Source: Leptobrachium leishanense
Taxonomy: Eukaryota; Chordata; Amphibia; Anura; Megophryidae
Length of the DNA stretch: 64,000 nucleotides
Direction: 5' to 3'
NCBI GenBank assembly: GCA_009667805.1
Contig: CM019063.1
Span: 194,846,954-194,910,953 of the forward strand
In this document: one piece after another, positions 12,553 to 23,880 of the stretch
How the letters are laid out: the number at the start of each line of letters is the position of its first letter
Numbering within the stretch: position 1 is the first letter of the stretch
Position numbers and translations under genes: made by a program
The notes under the pieces: model-generated
What the model saw: the letters and a program-made list of their open reading frames with translations, nothing else
What the model was told of the DNA's origin: nothing
The model's database searches: none

Positions 12553-13226
12553 ATAGTGTAAACCTTTTACACTTTATACTGAACTAGTAGTATGTTGCAT
12601 GTCCAGTTTTGAACAAAATCAGGGACTATTGATGCTGCAGCTTCAGGCCTGTACCCCAAAGAATGAAAATGTAATACTTTTGGCCTGAAATGCCACCAGA
12701 GAGGGATATTTACAGACACACAATGTGGTTGGGTAGGAGGTGGGGTGGGGATGGGGCAGAGGAACAGAGAAGATAAATAGTGCAGAACTACAATTTGGGT
12801 GACAGAAATTGACAAAAGCACAATGGGGTGAGAGAAATGGGCCAGAGGTTCCCTGATATCTTAGTATGTGCAATGCTATCATGTAAAGCCCATTTCATTA
12901 TGGTTTGCACCCGTGGAACATTTGTTAACTAACGTGTACTAAAATGATTCAGCCCAACATACACATTTTGTTTACAAAGTATATACAGAAATACAGTTGA
13001 TTTTCAGGCTTTTTGTCATGAACAGGATAAGGAGCCTCCAAATAAATGATAGGGATCAAATTGGAGGAACAGCAGGACCCACATGTACACCTGGGTTTCA
13101 GGCCCAGGAAGCTGATATTCCAGCACTGTGTAAAAAACAGGGACAGGGTTTCTTGCTCTGTTTAGAACTCACATATAAAGATACAAATTTGTACTACAAA
13201 TGAATTCGGTGGTGACCAAACTTTTA
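12553..13226. other. Stretch without recognisable features
   Basis: Frames on the minus strand at 12567-12882 are proline- and histidine-rich by composition only. No terminal repeats, splice context or RNA gene seen. Confidence 0.4.
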
Positions 13227-13403
13227 CAGGGTTATTCAGAGAGCGTGAAAAGCAGGAGAATGACTGGAGAATGAAAAATTCTAGGTCAAAATAGCCAAAC
13301 CAGAAAAATTCACCCTTTCATCTCACTTTCCAAATCGGCTATTTTGACCTAGAATTTTTCATTCTCCAGCCATTCTGCTTTTCACGCTCTCTGAATAACC
13401 CTG
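13227..13403. mobile_element. Hairpin MITE, family A, copy 1
   Basis: A 177-base near-perfect palindrome with ends CAGGGTTATTCAGAGAGCG and its complement. The arms are about 77 bases with a short spacer near 13300-13325. Two other copies lie at 33592-33771 and 33907-34088. The flanks here (TTA, TAT) share only TA. RNA from either strand would fold into a long stem. Confidence 0.85.
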
Positions 13404-13754
13404 TATGTGAAATGTTATTTGCAACTTTTGTAGTCACCCAAACATGATGAAACATATTATCAACTTAGCCTTAAAGAGGATCTCTCACTTCCGAGTTAGT
13501 GACCTTTTCTATGTTGCTCATGCCACTCAACACAGCTAAAGAGTTTGCAGTGAGGAGTGAGGTGTGACTAGTGTTGATTTGTTTCCCTTCAAAAATAAAG
13601 TAAAAATGGCATGCAAAAGACTGTAGAGACAAGACTGTAGAGCAATACAATGTGCAGATCAGATAAAAACATGAATATGTATCATATGATACACTGTCAG
13701 CAAAATACGTCTGACCACTGTGCAAGACAAGTATAATAACAATTATACAACAAT
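13404..13754. other. Stretch without recognisable features
   Basis: AT-rich DNA between a MITE and the start of the decayed hAT element. Nothing identified on either strand. Confidence 0.35.
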
Positions 13755-14503
13755 TTCAAAAGTTTGAGTTCGAACACGAACCTAACTCAATGCAAGTCAA
13801 TGAGACTCGAAAGTTCGAATTTTAGAGTGCCCTCCAAGAGGGCATATATGCAAGATATTTGTCATAAAAGGTGTATGGCGGTCCGGGTAGTGCCCTGGGG
13901 GACAGTAAACAAGGAAAAAATGTTTTAAAAAAAGACGTTCTTAAAGGAACAGTGAGTTTTCCATGAAATAAGGGTTAAGAATAAAAATGAAAAATTCCTT
14001 CAAATATCGTGCCTAGGAGGTCCCCATAACCTGCCCGTGAAGTGGCGGATTTGAAGGATGTATAGAAACATTTAAAAACAAAAAAATGACATTTCAAATG
14101 ACGGTAAACGGTTTTCCTTTAATCTATTCATAAACAACTGCTTGTGGCGGCAGTCTGTATGGTAAGAGGAGACATTTTAGAACACGCAGAACAAGTTTAG
14201 TGATTTTTGGCTAAATTATGGTGAAACTTATGCAGGCTTTGGATGAAAGTAACAATAGGTGCTTTAAGGCTGGGGTCAGACGAGCGTGATTTCTACGGAC
14301 TATACGTCCGTGCAGTACGGACATCGTCAGTACGGAAGACGCAGTAGTGGTCACACAGTCCGTGATCACGTCAGTGATCACGTCCGTGATTAGTGACGGA
14401 TCAATATAAAAAGTGAAATGTGAGAAACCAAATTTATTGCAGATGAAAAAACCAAGGGAAGGGGTATAAAAAGCCATTTTGGGGAAGGTGGAATTTTCCA
14501 AAG

Positions 14504-16855
14504 ATGGATGCAGTGCAAGTATTCGTCTTTGCTGCAACGGGGTACCTGTACCTGAAGAACAAGCGTAAACGGCGATTATGGGTTCATCCCATAAACGCTG
14601 CCAGACCCACGCATGGCCACTTTGTCACGCTGTACAGGCCACTGCGAGAGAGGGACCCGACGAAGTTCTACAACTACCTGCGGATGTCCATCCCCTCCTT
14701 TGACGAATTGTTGTCGAAGGTACGTGAGCCGTTGATGAAGAGGGACACCAATATGAGGGACCCCATTCCACCCGAGGAGATGCTGGTCATCACGTTGCGG
14801 TAAGTAACAGCAAACACCAGCATTCATATTGTCGGTGCCAGCCAGCAGAGATGTGCTCGAAGTCCAGAGCCCCCATTTTCGGTATGTTGTGATATGCCCA
14901 CCAGCCCATTTGCACAAGCATACCCACACACATTGCATAATATCACACATACTCAATAATGAATGACACAGACAACAGTGACAGCAACTTAAATCTTTTA
15001 TCCATAAGAAATGGTAATAAAATAAAATAACATTAACATACCATGTGTTGCTGAACATAACATAAATCAAACATAAAATAAAGAGTCCACGAACATGTGG
15101 CAAACAACAATGCAGAGCATAAAACAAGTGCATGAGCACGAAACAAACTACAAATCCTCATAATGAGGAGCATCCTCATAATAGGGATCGGGCATGTAAC
15201 CTTGGTATGCAGGCTGATAGGGTGGTTGTGACCTGTCACCAGGGGACATGGGTTGGTGTGGAGGCTCCGGACGCCGGTAATAATCACCAGCATATTGTGC
15301 CCTGGGAGGCACAGGTGGTACTGCAGGCTGGGTCAGGATGCTGTGTATGGTGTCCAATGTTCTTCTGCGGTACTCCAGCTTCTGAGCCAGGGTCATCTGG
15401 TGCAACATGGGGAGACACGAATGATGGAATGTCATGTCATCGTCATCCCAGAACCTGCAGCGTGGAGGTGTTGGTGGTGGTGGTGGTGGATGGTTAGCAT
15501 CCATGAATGTCACCATGGCACGCTCAAATGCACCAGCCGGTGCCCTTCTCCTTTTCTGCGCCGGCCTGGTGGTGTCAGCCCTTGCAGTAGGCAGCTCCTC
15601 GGCAGCGGTCTCCTCCTCCTCCTGCGAGTCTGCTCCGGCCTCTTCCGTCTCTTGTGAGCAGGTGGCAGTGGCACATGGCTGCACGTGTTGCTGTGCCCTG
15701 GATGTGGATGGTAGATCCATGCTGCCCACCATGGGTCTTGGTTCCAGGGTTCGTTGCAGGAATGACAGCTGCTCAGCATAGAGATGTAACTGCTGCCTCC
15801 TCGCCGCTGATCCAGAGCGTGCCGCTTCAGCATCTTTTTTGAGGACCCTTGTATAGTTGTCCCTGACTGTCCTCCATTTTGCGATGACTTCATGTGCTGC
15901 AAAACAGAAGAATGATATTAGGTGCGACTCACGGAATCTGATCATAACACACATTTATTTCTCCTTTTTTGATAGGTATCTTGCCAGTGGATGCAGTCTG
16001 CAGGACCTGCATTATAATTTCCGCGTTGGCAGATCTACAGCTGGGGAGATCGTCCGCAAGGTGTGCCAGACAATTTGGGACACGATGAGGGAAGAATGTT
16101 TGCCAACACCCACAGATGCGGCATGGGCGCAAATTGCTGCAACATTTTTGGAGCGAGCAAACTTTCCAAATTGCCTGGGAGCCATGGATGGCAAACATGT
16201 GCGCATAGTGAAGCCACTGCAGAGTGGCTCACTGTATCACAATTATAAACATTATTTTTCCATTGGCATAATGGCAGTGGCAGATGCCAACTATAATTTT
16301 GTTTGTGTGGATGTGGGGTCATACGGGAAAGATTCAGACTCCACACTCTTCAAGAACTCCACACTGTGGAATGCAATAGGAAGTGGGACACTGCACATCC
16401 CCGGACCCGCACCTTTGCCTGGCACAGATGTCCGCGTCCCCTACGCCTTTGTAGGGGATGAGGCTTTCGGACTTTCCACCCATCTCCTGCGACCATACTC
16501 TGGGACACACCTGACTGTCAAAAAGCGCGTGTTCAACTATAGGTTGCGTGCGAGACGGTATGTCGAGTGTACGTTCGGCATACTGAGCAACAAGTGGAGG
16601 ATTTTCCATAGGCCGCTAGATGTGCACATAGATTCTTCGGTCGATATAGTCAAGTGTTGTTGTGTGTTGCATAATTTTGTTCGTGCGCGGGATGGTGTTC
16701 ATTTTGATGACTCCTTGTCTGTTTGTGGTTTGGAGGAATTTATTAATGATGATGTTATGCCTGTGAATCGACACAGCAACAGGCATCGTGATGCACTGGC
16801 AAACTTTTTCAGTAGCGAAGCAGGACAGGTGCCCAGGCAGATGGGTCGCATTTGA
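14504..16855 (+). CDS. Harbinger transposase (HARBI1-like, DDE), two exons
   Basis: Exon 1 (14504-14799) encodes MDAVQVFVFAATGYLYLK and continues to VITLR. The donor is GTAAGT at 14800 and the acceptor TTTTTTGATAG ends at 15975. Exon 2 (15976-16855) begins in phase with YLASGCSLQDLHYNF. The joined length is 391 codons, normal for HARBI1-type nucleases. Visible catalytic residues are Asp in LGAMDGKHV (about residue 170), Asp in YGKDSDSTLF (about 220) and Glu in RYVECTFG (about 296). An N-terminal region (RVGRSTAGEIVRKVCQTIW) resembles the helix-turn-helix. With its partner protein the enzyme cuts TWA targets in the nucleus. No stop or frameshift is seen. The intron holds exon 2 of the antisense MADF gene. 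Confidence 0.92.
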
Positions 16856-17111
16856 CATGTCAGCTTCATGAATTTGTTTGACATTTACTTTTGTTTGGAT
16901 TAATAATGTGCATTTGATTATGAATAAAAATCATGTACTCACTCTGTACTCTCTGTTCTTGCGCAGACCATGTGTCGTATGCAGGGTACACCGCTCTTGT
17001 GACATCTGCCCATGCGTTGGCCTTGCTTATTTTGTCCTTGTACAGGTTGCTCGCAGTGTCCCACAATTCGGGGTGCTCCCCCACCTCGGTTATCAGCCTC
17101 TCCACGTCCAT
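15148..17111 (-). CDS. Harbinger MADF/Myb-like DNA-binding protein, two exons
   Basis: Exon 1 runs 17111-16943 (start MDVERLITEVGEHPELWD), with donor GTGAGT beginning at 16942. Exon 2 runs 15896-15148 after the acceptor TTTTGCAG. The 169 and 749 bases join in phase to 305 codons. Residues ~1-90 form a MADF/SANT-type trihelical domain (WDTASNLYKDKISKANAW, then WRTVRDNYTRVLKKD). The middle is acidic, with basic KRRRAP, and the C-terminus is proline- and tyrosine-rich. In known Harbinger elements this second protein recruits transposase to DNA and to the nucleus. It lies antisense to the transposase: its exon 2 sits in the transposase intron and its exon 1 lies beyond the transposase stop. The parallel gene at 45880-47860 supports the model. 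Confidence 0.85.
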
Positions 17112-17465
17112 TTCAGTGGCAGCGTCGAGTGTCCAGGATCAATTCTCCGGTCCCTAGAAAGTACTCCAGCCACGCCACGAATGTTCTGGAGTCTGGACGT
17201 GATGTAGGCCGCAGAACAGGTGCGTCTGACGTCTCCAACTCATGTACACATGCCGCTAGCCGCCCGTAGTGCATTCTGTGCGGCCGTTCTAGGGGTTCTA
17301 CGTTCTTGCCTGCCTTGCGTCCGTGGGCCACGGCCGTTGTGCGTCCGCAGTACAGTGCGGACGTACTTCGTGTATCGGGCTCCGATGGGCTTCCTGTCAT
17401 GCTATCACGGACGTACTTTTAGGCGCAATCACGGACGTGAACACTACGCTCGTCTGACACCAGCC

Positions 17466-19020
17466 TAAAATTGGGCCTTTAGTGTCGGCAACAGTGCCGT
17501 CACACCATAACCCCTCTGTGGTATAGTGGAAGAGTGCAGGGTTGGACCCTGCGATCAAATATTAACCCCTTAGTGACCGGGCGGTTTTACACAAATCCGT
17601 CCTTTAGTGACCGCTGCTGTTTTTACGTTTCTGCGCTGTTAGTGTTTAGGTCAAATTTTCATCTTACTCGTTTATTCAACCCACACATATTATACACCCT
17701 TTTTCCCCCGCCATTAAATGGACTTTCTAGAAATACCATTATTTCCATCATATCAATTATTTACTATAAAAAAAATATGAAATATGATGAAAAAATGGTA
17801 AAAACACACTTTTTTCGTAATTTATATCCCAAAATCTACAACCACCAATAAAGACACCGGCTATAATAGTTTCAAAATTTTTATCCCGAGAAAAGAAATA
17901 CCCAATTTTTACATGGTTTTGCCTTTTAACCCTTTCACTGCTGAGCCCGTTCACCTATGTGCGCTGCGCTCATTCTGACCATTTTGTGCTAATTATTTTA
18001 AGATGACAGCCTAGGTCCTATTTAATTAAACCCCCCCCCCCCCAGACAAAAAAAAACTTTTTAAAAAAATCATTTTTTTATTTTATTTTATTTATTTTTT
18101 TTTAAAAAAATTTAAACCAAACCTGGTCATGTTTGGTATCATTGGAAAGGCCATGATTCAAATTATGTCAAATATGACCATCTAGCTGCCATGGATCGGG
18201 AGATAAAGGGATCCTTAGGATCCCCTTATCTCTACATGGCAGCTAGATGGTTAACTGGCCCACTGACATCCTCACACATAATATGGTGAGGTAGTGGGTG
18301 GGGGGGGGACCTGGAGGCTTGGCTGACATCCAAGATGTCAGCCCCCCTCCAGGTTCGAATCCCGTTTTGGTGCCAATTAGCCAATTATGGTTAATGCCAT
18401 ACACCGCTGAAAAGGGGAGACTCTCCCCTTTTCAGCGGTGCAAAAATCATCTCCCTAGCTTCAATGGTTGGGGAGATAGAGGGCTCCGAAGGATCCCCCC
18501 CTCCCCTCCATTGATTTGCATGGGGACGCCTGCTGATGAAGTCACCACGCAGCGTGGCGACGTCATCAGCCTCGCCTGCCCATGTAAATCACATGGGCAG
18601 GCTTCCTCCCTGCCAGATCGCCGAGGGATCCAGCGAGGGAGGTGAGTATCGGGCGGGAGGGGGATTAGGCGCCGCTGACGTACCCTGTACGTCCGCGGGT
18701 CTAAGGGAGACCTGTGGACAGGACGTACAGGGTACGTCAGCGGTCCTTAAGGGGTTAAGATGATATGAATCTGGTAATATAGGCGTCAGTGGCAGTGCAC
18801 CCAAATATTGTGCCTTTGGTGGCAGCAAGTGCCTTCACACCGTAACCCTTTTGTTGTATTGTGGAAGAGTGCAGGGTTGGACCCTGCAGTCCAATATTAA
18901 AATGATATGAATCTGGTAATATAGGCGTCGGTGGCAGTACACCCAAATATTGTGCCTTTGGTGGCAGCAAGTGCCTTCACACCGTAACCCCTTTTGTGGT
19001 ATTGTGGAAGAGTGCAGTGG
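17466..19020. repeat. About 140-bp tandem repeats in the hAT 3' region
   Basis: Two nearly identical units at about 18759-18900 and 18901-19020+ contain GATATGAATCTGGTAATAT, TTGTGCCTTTGGTGGCAGC and GGAAGAGTGCAGGGTTGG. A third, diverged unit lies at 17469-17562 (GTGTCGGCAACAGTGCC, GAAGAGTGCAGGGTTGG). The Harbinger and the piggyBac-like MITE both inserted into this third unit. Removing the MITE rejoins the AATATTAA and GATGATATGAATCTGG pieces. The last unit abuts the transposase C-terminus. Confidence 0.75.
17562..18758. mobile_element. piggyBac-like MITE with TTAA duplication
   Basis: TTAA at 17562-17565 and 18755-18758 flanks inverted ends CCCCTTAGTGACCG and CGGTCCTTAAGGGG. The interior has several perfect short palindromes (AAAAGGGGAGACTCTCCCC; GCTGACATCCAAGATGTCAGC; GACGTACCCTGTACGTC at 18678 and its inverse at 18722). 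TTAACCCTTTCACTGCTG at 17927 is a second terminus, suggesting an older copy inside. Bases 18120-18180 share TGTTTGGTATCATTGGAAAG with other TTAA-type remnants at 30.5 and 52.6 kb. No transposase. Confidence 0.7.
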
Positions 19021-22000
19021 TGGAGGTTTTGTGAATGCAGAAGAGATCCCCAGTTACGTCAGCATCAGGGGATTGATAGCTGCTGATCCAGGACTGATTT
19101 ATTTTTATAAATGTCAGCCGGTCTACAGAGTCGGTGGACAGACGCACTCTTTTGTCTGTGACAAAACCTCCAGCGGCACTGAACGTCCTTTCAGAAAGCA
19201 CGCCGGATGAAGGGCAACCTAGTAGCTGCATAGCATATTGGCTAAGTTCTCCCCAGTGATCCAATCTCAACACCCAGTAAGCCAGTGGATCATCTGCTGT
19301 AAAGGTATCCAAGTCTGCCCCTGCCCCTAGGTAGTCCTGCACCATATGGTGAAGACACTGGCAATGGGTGCCTACATTTGACGTCCCTGGGCGTCGTGGA
19401 CTAAAAAAATTGGAAAAGGCATCAGTCAAGCGGCCCCTTTCACCGCTCTTCCTCTGATCAACCGCAGCCTCAGAAGCACCTGTGTCATCACTTGGTAACC
19501 TACCAGTGCCTGGAAAGGTGTTACACAAGTGTCACTTTAGAGCATCCTCAAGTTTTTTCATCCTGTCCTCCCTCTGTGAGGGCAGGATGAGCTCTGCAAC
19601 TTTACCCTTGTATCGTGGATCAAGAAGGCTTGCCAACCAGTAATGATCCCTCTCCTTGATAGCACGAATCCTGGGGTCCTTTACCAGGCTTTGCAGGATA
19701 ATGGAGCCCATGCAGCGTAGGTTGGAGGTGGCATTAGCGTCCGAGTCTTCCTGGTCAATGAGGATGACCCCATCGTGCAGTTCCTCCTCCCAGCCACGTA
19801 CTAGTCCTTGGGTTTCTGGGCACACAAAACCCTCCCTTGAGGAATCCCCACCTTCAATGCCCCCACTACTTAAATATTCCTCCTCATCCTCCTCCTGTCT
19901 GATCTGAGGAAGACCCACAGGAATGCTGTCTGCGGAAAGACTGAGGCCTTGAAAGCTAGGGAAGGCCTCCTCTTCCTCCTGCTGCTCTGCCTCTAGTGCC
20001 ACATCTATAATTCCCCGCAGAGTGCGCTCCAGCAGGAACACTAAAGGAATTGTGTCACTGATGCATGCACTGTCCCTGCACACCATCCTCATTGCCTCCT
20101 CAAATGGTGACAGTCCAGTGCATGCATCCTTGATCATCAGCCACTGCGGGGGGGACCAAGTTGACCTGAACCTGTCCTTGTGCCATACTCACACAGGTAC
20201 TCGTTGATGACCCTCTGCTGCTTGTGCACACGCTGCAGCATTGCTAATGTCGAGTTCCACCTGGTGGGCATGTCACAGATCAGACGGTTTGTGGGAAGGT
20301 GGAATTCTCTCTGCCAGACAAACACTTGCTGGGAATGACCGTCTGAAGTGGCTGCAGACATTTCTGGCCTGGCTGAGAAGCTCTGCCAGCCCTGGGTACC
20401 TGATTAGGAAACGCAGTACCACCAGATTTAGGACATGTGTTAGGCATGGTTCATGCGTTAACTTACCCTGGCATAGGGCGGAAATAAGGTTGCTGCCATT
20501 ATCACAGACGACCATTCCCAGCTGAAGCCTGCGTGGGGTTAACCATCTCTGCCCCTGCAGAGCTGACAGAATTTCTGGCCCGGAGTGGCTCCTGTCCCCT
20601 AAACAAACCAGCTCAAGCACAGTATGGCATCTTTTTGCTTGAGCCATTGCGTAGCCCCTGTCACGTGTCGGTTTAACTGCCACTTCACCAGAGACAGAAG
20701 GAGGAGGAGGAGGAAGAGGGAGAGGTGGTGGTGGAGCAGACAGACCTCATACAAGCAGCTTTCTGGAGGCGTGGTGGATGAACAAGCTCCAGCACAGAGT
20801 CCCGTCTTGGATCCCTCCCAGCTGCAATCAGAGTTTCCCAGTGTGCCGTGAAGGAAATGTAACGGCCCTGTCCATGCTTGCTGGACCACATGTCTAAAGT
20901 CATGTGCACCTTGCTGCTGACTGCCTTTCCCAATGACTCCATAACATTGTCTTTCACGTGCTGGTATAGTGCTGGAATGGCCTTCCGTGAAAAGAAATGG
21001 CGTTTTGGAACTTGCCACTCTGGTGCAGCACATTCAGCAAATTCACGGAAGGAAGCCGAGTCCTCCAGCTGGAAAGGCAGCAGCTGTAATGCGAGTAATT
21101 TTGCTAAGCTGGAATTTAGACACTGTGCTTGGGGATGGTTGGGACTATATTTTTTCTTACGCTGCAGCAGCTGGGGCAATGTAATTTGACTGCGTAAATC
21201 TTCAGCTGATGGGATGCTGTCACATTGTGAGGAAGGACCTGGTAAATCCATTACTGTAGCATCATCCCTGTCATTGGAGGTTGTAGCAGGCAATGACATG
21301 GCAGGACATGTATTGGGGGTAGAGACAGATGAGGAGGAGGAGGACCTATGCAAAGTGTTGTGCCAACGTGATGTGTGGCAGGTGGTCATATGTTGCCTCA
21401 AGCACGTGGTACCCAAGCGTGGGATGTCTTTCCCACGCTTGATCCTCATCTGACAGATTACAAATAGCAACGTGCGGTCTGCTGCACATTTCTTAAAGAG
21501 CACTCTGCACCTGAACAGCTCTGACATCTGATGCCTTGGTCTGGCTACGGTTGGTCATAGAGGACGTCGTGCCTCGTGTTTGTTGTGCCTCCTCCTCACT
21601 TGACTCCTCTGTTCGATCAGGCACCCAGGTGGAGTCAGTGACCTCATCATCATTGTCATCACCCTCTATCTCCTCGTCACTGGAGCCAACTTTGCAGTAT
21701 GCTGCAGCTGCTGGGGCAACATGAGTGACAGTTATTTGTGTGTCATCACTGGCACCCCCTTCCTCTAGGTTGATTATACTCCCTTGCTCAACCTCAGAGA
21801 TTGAATCAGAGCACTGTAGTTGCTGCGCATCCTCAAGCAGCATGTCACTGTCATTGTAGTCAAACAATTCAGCTGACTCCTCCGTGTGTGATAGTGCGGC
21901 TACGGCAGAAGTAGCTGTGGACATGGAGGCTGCATTAGATGCTTTGGCAGCTGAGGTGGACTGTAAAGCACTAGAAGCCTGGCTGGCAGAGGACTGGAAG

Positions 22001-22146
22001 GATGAGGATGGCCTGGTTAGCCAATCCACCAAATCCTCTGTATGTTGCTGCTGCTTATGACGGCCAGCACCAGTTAGAAAGGACAAGCGTGCCCCTGCAG
22101 AGGATGCACCACGTCCACGACAACCAGAGGCACAGCCTCCCGACAC
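18990..22146 (-). pseudogene. hAT transposase (ZBED-like), multiply frameshifted
   Basis: Reading the minus strand: a Ser/Thr- and acid-rich N-terminal extension starts at 22146. A BED-type zinc finger follows near 21500-21360 (LFVICQMRIKRGKDIPRLG, then TCLRQHMTTCH). The catalytic RNase-H-like core carries ALYQHVKDNVMESLGKAVSS and MTLDMWSS near 20900, then MVVCDNGSNLISAL near 20510. CLTHVLNLVV and MPTRWNSTLAML lie near 20450 and 20250. The helical insertion is next, and the hAT dimerisation domain (YWVLRLDHWGELSQYAMQLL, then SERTFSAAGG) is near 19300-19150. The gene is spread over at least five frames with stops, so it is long dead. The family is a nuclear cut-and-paste enzyme giving 8-base duplications. 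Confidence 0.85.
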
Positions 22147-22354
22147 AGAGGCTGCTTGCCCTCTTATCTGTGTCTAGGAGCGTCTGCCTGTCCTTTTTGG
22201 TCTTTCTGACATGGTGAGTGATATATAGATTAAAGATATACAGAACTCTGATTTAATTATGTTATAAAAATCGGAGATATGCAGAACTCTGATTCAACTC
22301 TGGTATAAAGATTTCCAGAACTCTGGTATAACTCAGACAACCTGGTAGCTGGCA

Positions 22355-22640
22355 GCCAGTGACAAGACACAGATTAAAATTCCCAGAAACCACCTATAAA
22401 TCTGTGAGCCCCCCTGATGGGTGCCAGTGACAAGACACCGATTACAATTCGCAGAAATCTGCTAGAAGTATGTGGGACCCCCTGATAGCTTGCAGTGAGA
22501 TGACACAGATTACAATTCCCAGAAACCTCCTATAAATCAGTGAGACCCCCTGATGGGTGGCAGTGAGAACACACAGATTACCACAATTCCCAGATATCTT
22601 CTAGAAGTGAGACCCCCACAATAGTTGGTGGCAGTGAGAA
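22355..22640. repeat. About 66-bp tandem repeats near the hAT 5' end
   Basis: Four imperfect units carry ACAGATTA, AATTCCCAGAAA, CCTATAAAT or CTAGAAGT, then GTGAGACCCCCTGATGGG and GGCAGTGAGA. They lie between the transposase start and the hAT terminus, where hAT elements often carry transposase-binding repeats. That role is inference. Confidence 0.6.
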
Positions 22641-22990
22641 CATACACTAACACACACTAACACAACAATCTCCTCTCAAAAAACACGTGCTGGGGCTGTG
22701 TGAAGCCTTATATAGTGTGCTGCGGGACTTAGCTCTGTGAGCCCACGATTGGGAAAATATTGCCCAATCAGGACTCTGAGCCGTGATTGGCATAGTCTTG
22801 CACCTGTCTTGCACCTAAACTGTGGACAGGTGCAGGCTGTAGCCAATTACAAGCTTCAGGCCAATGGAAAAGTGCATTGTGGTCCATTGTGGGCGAACAT
22901 GCTGCGAACACGCGGAAATGTTCCGAGTTCGCGAACGGACGATGTTCGAGGCGAACTCCGAACATATCGAACCGAACAGCTCATCCCTAG

Positions 22991-23880
22991 CCCACAATTG
23001 GCAGACCTTGAGCATGTGCTACCTACATTGCAGACAGAAACGGATGATGGCCTTTCAGCTACTAAAGGGGACGTTCGTACTCTATTGGCCGATGCCAGGA
23101 GATCCTGGCAGGCGGACATGCAGACCTTCGTTGTTGCCCTGGCGGTGACCCAGACGCAGTTAGCGGACGTCCAGGTTCGAACACAGGACCTGGAGAGAGT
23201 GTAGGCCGCAACCTCTACTCCCCTAACTGCACTCCAGCAGCAGCTCAACGATCTCCAGTCAGCTGTGGTAGCATTGGAATCCAGACACAGGCGCCGGAAT
23301 TTGAAGCTCCGTGGAGTGCCGGAGTCGGTACAGGACCAGGAGTTGCTGTCATGTTACTCGTTTTCTCACTGCGATTCTCCTTTTCCCTGATAGTCTCCGG
23401 GATCGTGTTGCATCTGCCCTACGAGTGAGGAAGGCTGCTTTGGCTCCGGCTGGAGTCTCTCGGGATGTCATTGCATTGTGATGGTCAGGGATGTGAGTCT
23501 CCATTCAGCAGCTCTCCGTGCGTTTCGAAAAGTTCCCACTGTCTGTTTTGAAGGGGCCTCTATTGCGGTGTTTCGGGACTTTCCTTTTTTGCTTCTTGCT
23601 GCCCGGCGTCGTTGAAACCCGCAACGACTATCCTGCATACCCACGGAGTCGGTTATCGCTGGGGCGCTCTTGGCTCCCTGGTGATCCATCCACCGGGACG
23701 ATGGACACCCACTCGAGACTTCTACGGTTGAGGAGGCTGATGTTCATCTCTGTACCCTGGGTCTACTCTCTGCTTCCCTACCGGAGATGGCTGCCTGCTC
23801 ACAGTCTGGCTCTCCATTACCCCCCCTGCGACCCTGTTTGAGTGGCTCGGTTCATCTGGGGACCCAGTTTTTACTTTTGA
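22991..23880 (+). pseudogene. L1-type ORF1 protein, degenerate
   Basis: The open stretch to 23204 contains ATKGDVRTLLADARRSWQAD, nearly identical to copy 1, then coiled-coil heptads. A stop (TAG) follows DLERV. The frame continues after it with LQQQLNDLQSAVVALESRHR and RRNLKLRGVPES, the entry to the RRM domain. Further sequence in shifted frames includes CFEGASIAVFRDFPFF near 23540 and VGYRWGALGSLVIHP near 23650, parts of the C-terminal domain. Several frameshifts and stops make it non-functional. Expected role: single-strand nucleic-acid chaperone of the retrotransposon RNP. Confidence 0.75.

Larger units (their letters stand above)
14268..17465 (+). mobile_element. PIF/Harbinger transposon 1, apparently autonomous
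   Basis: Inverted termini GGCTGGGGTCAGACGAGCG and CGCTCGTCTGACACCAGCC are flanked by the 3-base duplication TAA (14265-14267, 17466-17468), diagnostic of PIF/Harbinger. The 3.2-kb interior has both genes expected for an autonomous Harbinger: a HARBI1-like transposase (plus strand) and a MADF/Myb-like protein (minus strand). Both frames are open when one intron is removed from each. Subterminal GGACGT/ACGTCC words are repeated at both ends and may be binding sites. It sits in the 3' part of a dead hAT element. Confidence 0.93.
13755..22990 (-). mobile_element. Decayed autonomous hAT transposon hosting nested elements
   Basis: The right edge is a hAT-like terminus: reading inward on the minus strand it begins TAGGGATGAGCTGTTCGG (22972-22989), followed by TTCG-rich subterminal words. 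The left edge near 13755-13830 also carries AGTTCGAACACGAACC and AAGTTCGAATT, but no clean terminus or 8-base duplication could be fixed, so that boundary is approximate. The transposase pseudogene (22146-18990, minus), subterminal tandem repeats (22355-22640) and 3' tandem repeats (about 17466-19020) all belong to it. A Harbinger (14268-17465) and a piggyBac-like MITE (17562-18758) inserted later. Without them the element is about 4.8 kb. Confidence 0.75.

Noticed and set aside
15434..15781. Plus-strand Ser/Gly-rich frames within Harbinger 1
   Set aside because: They are antisense shadows of the MADF protein exon 2, which is supported by splice sites and by the homologous gene at 45880-47860.
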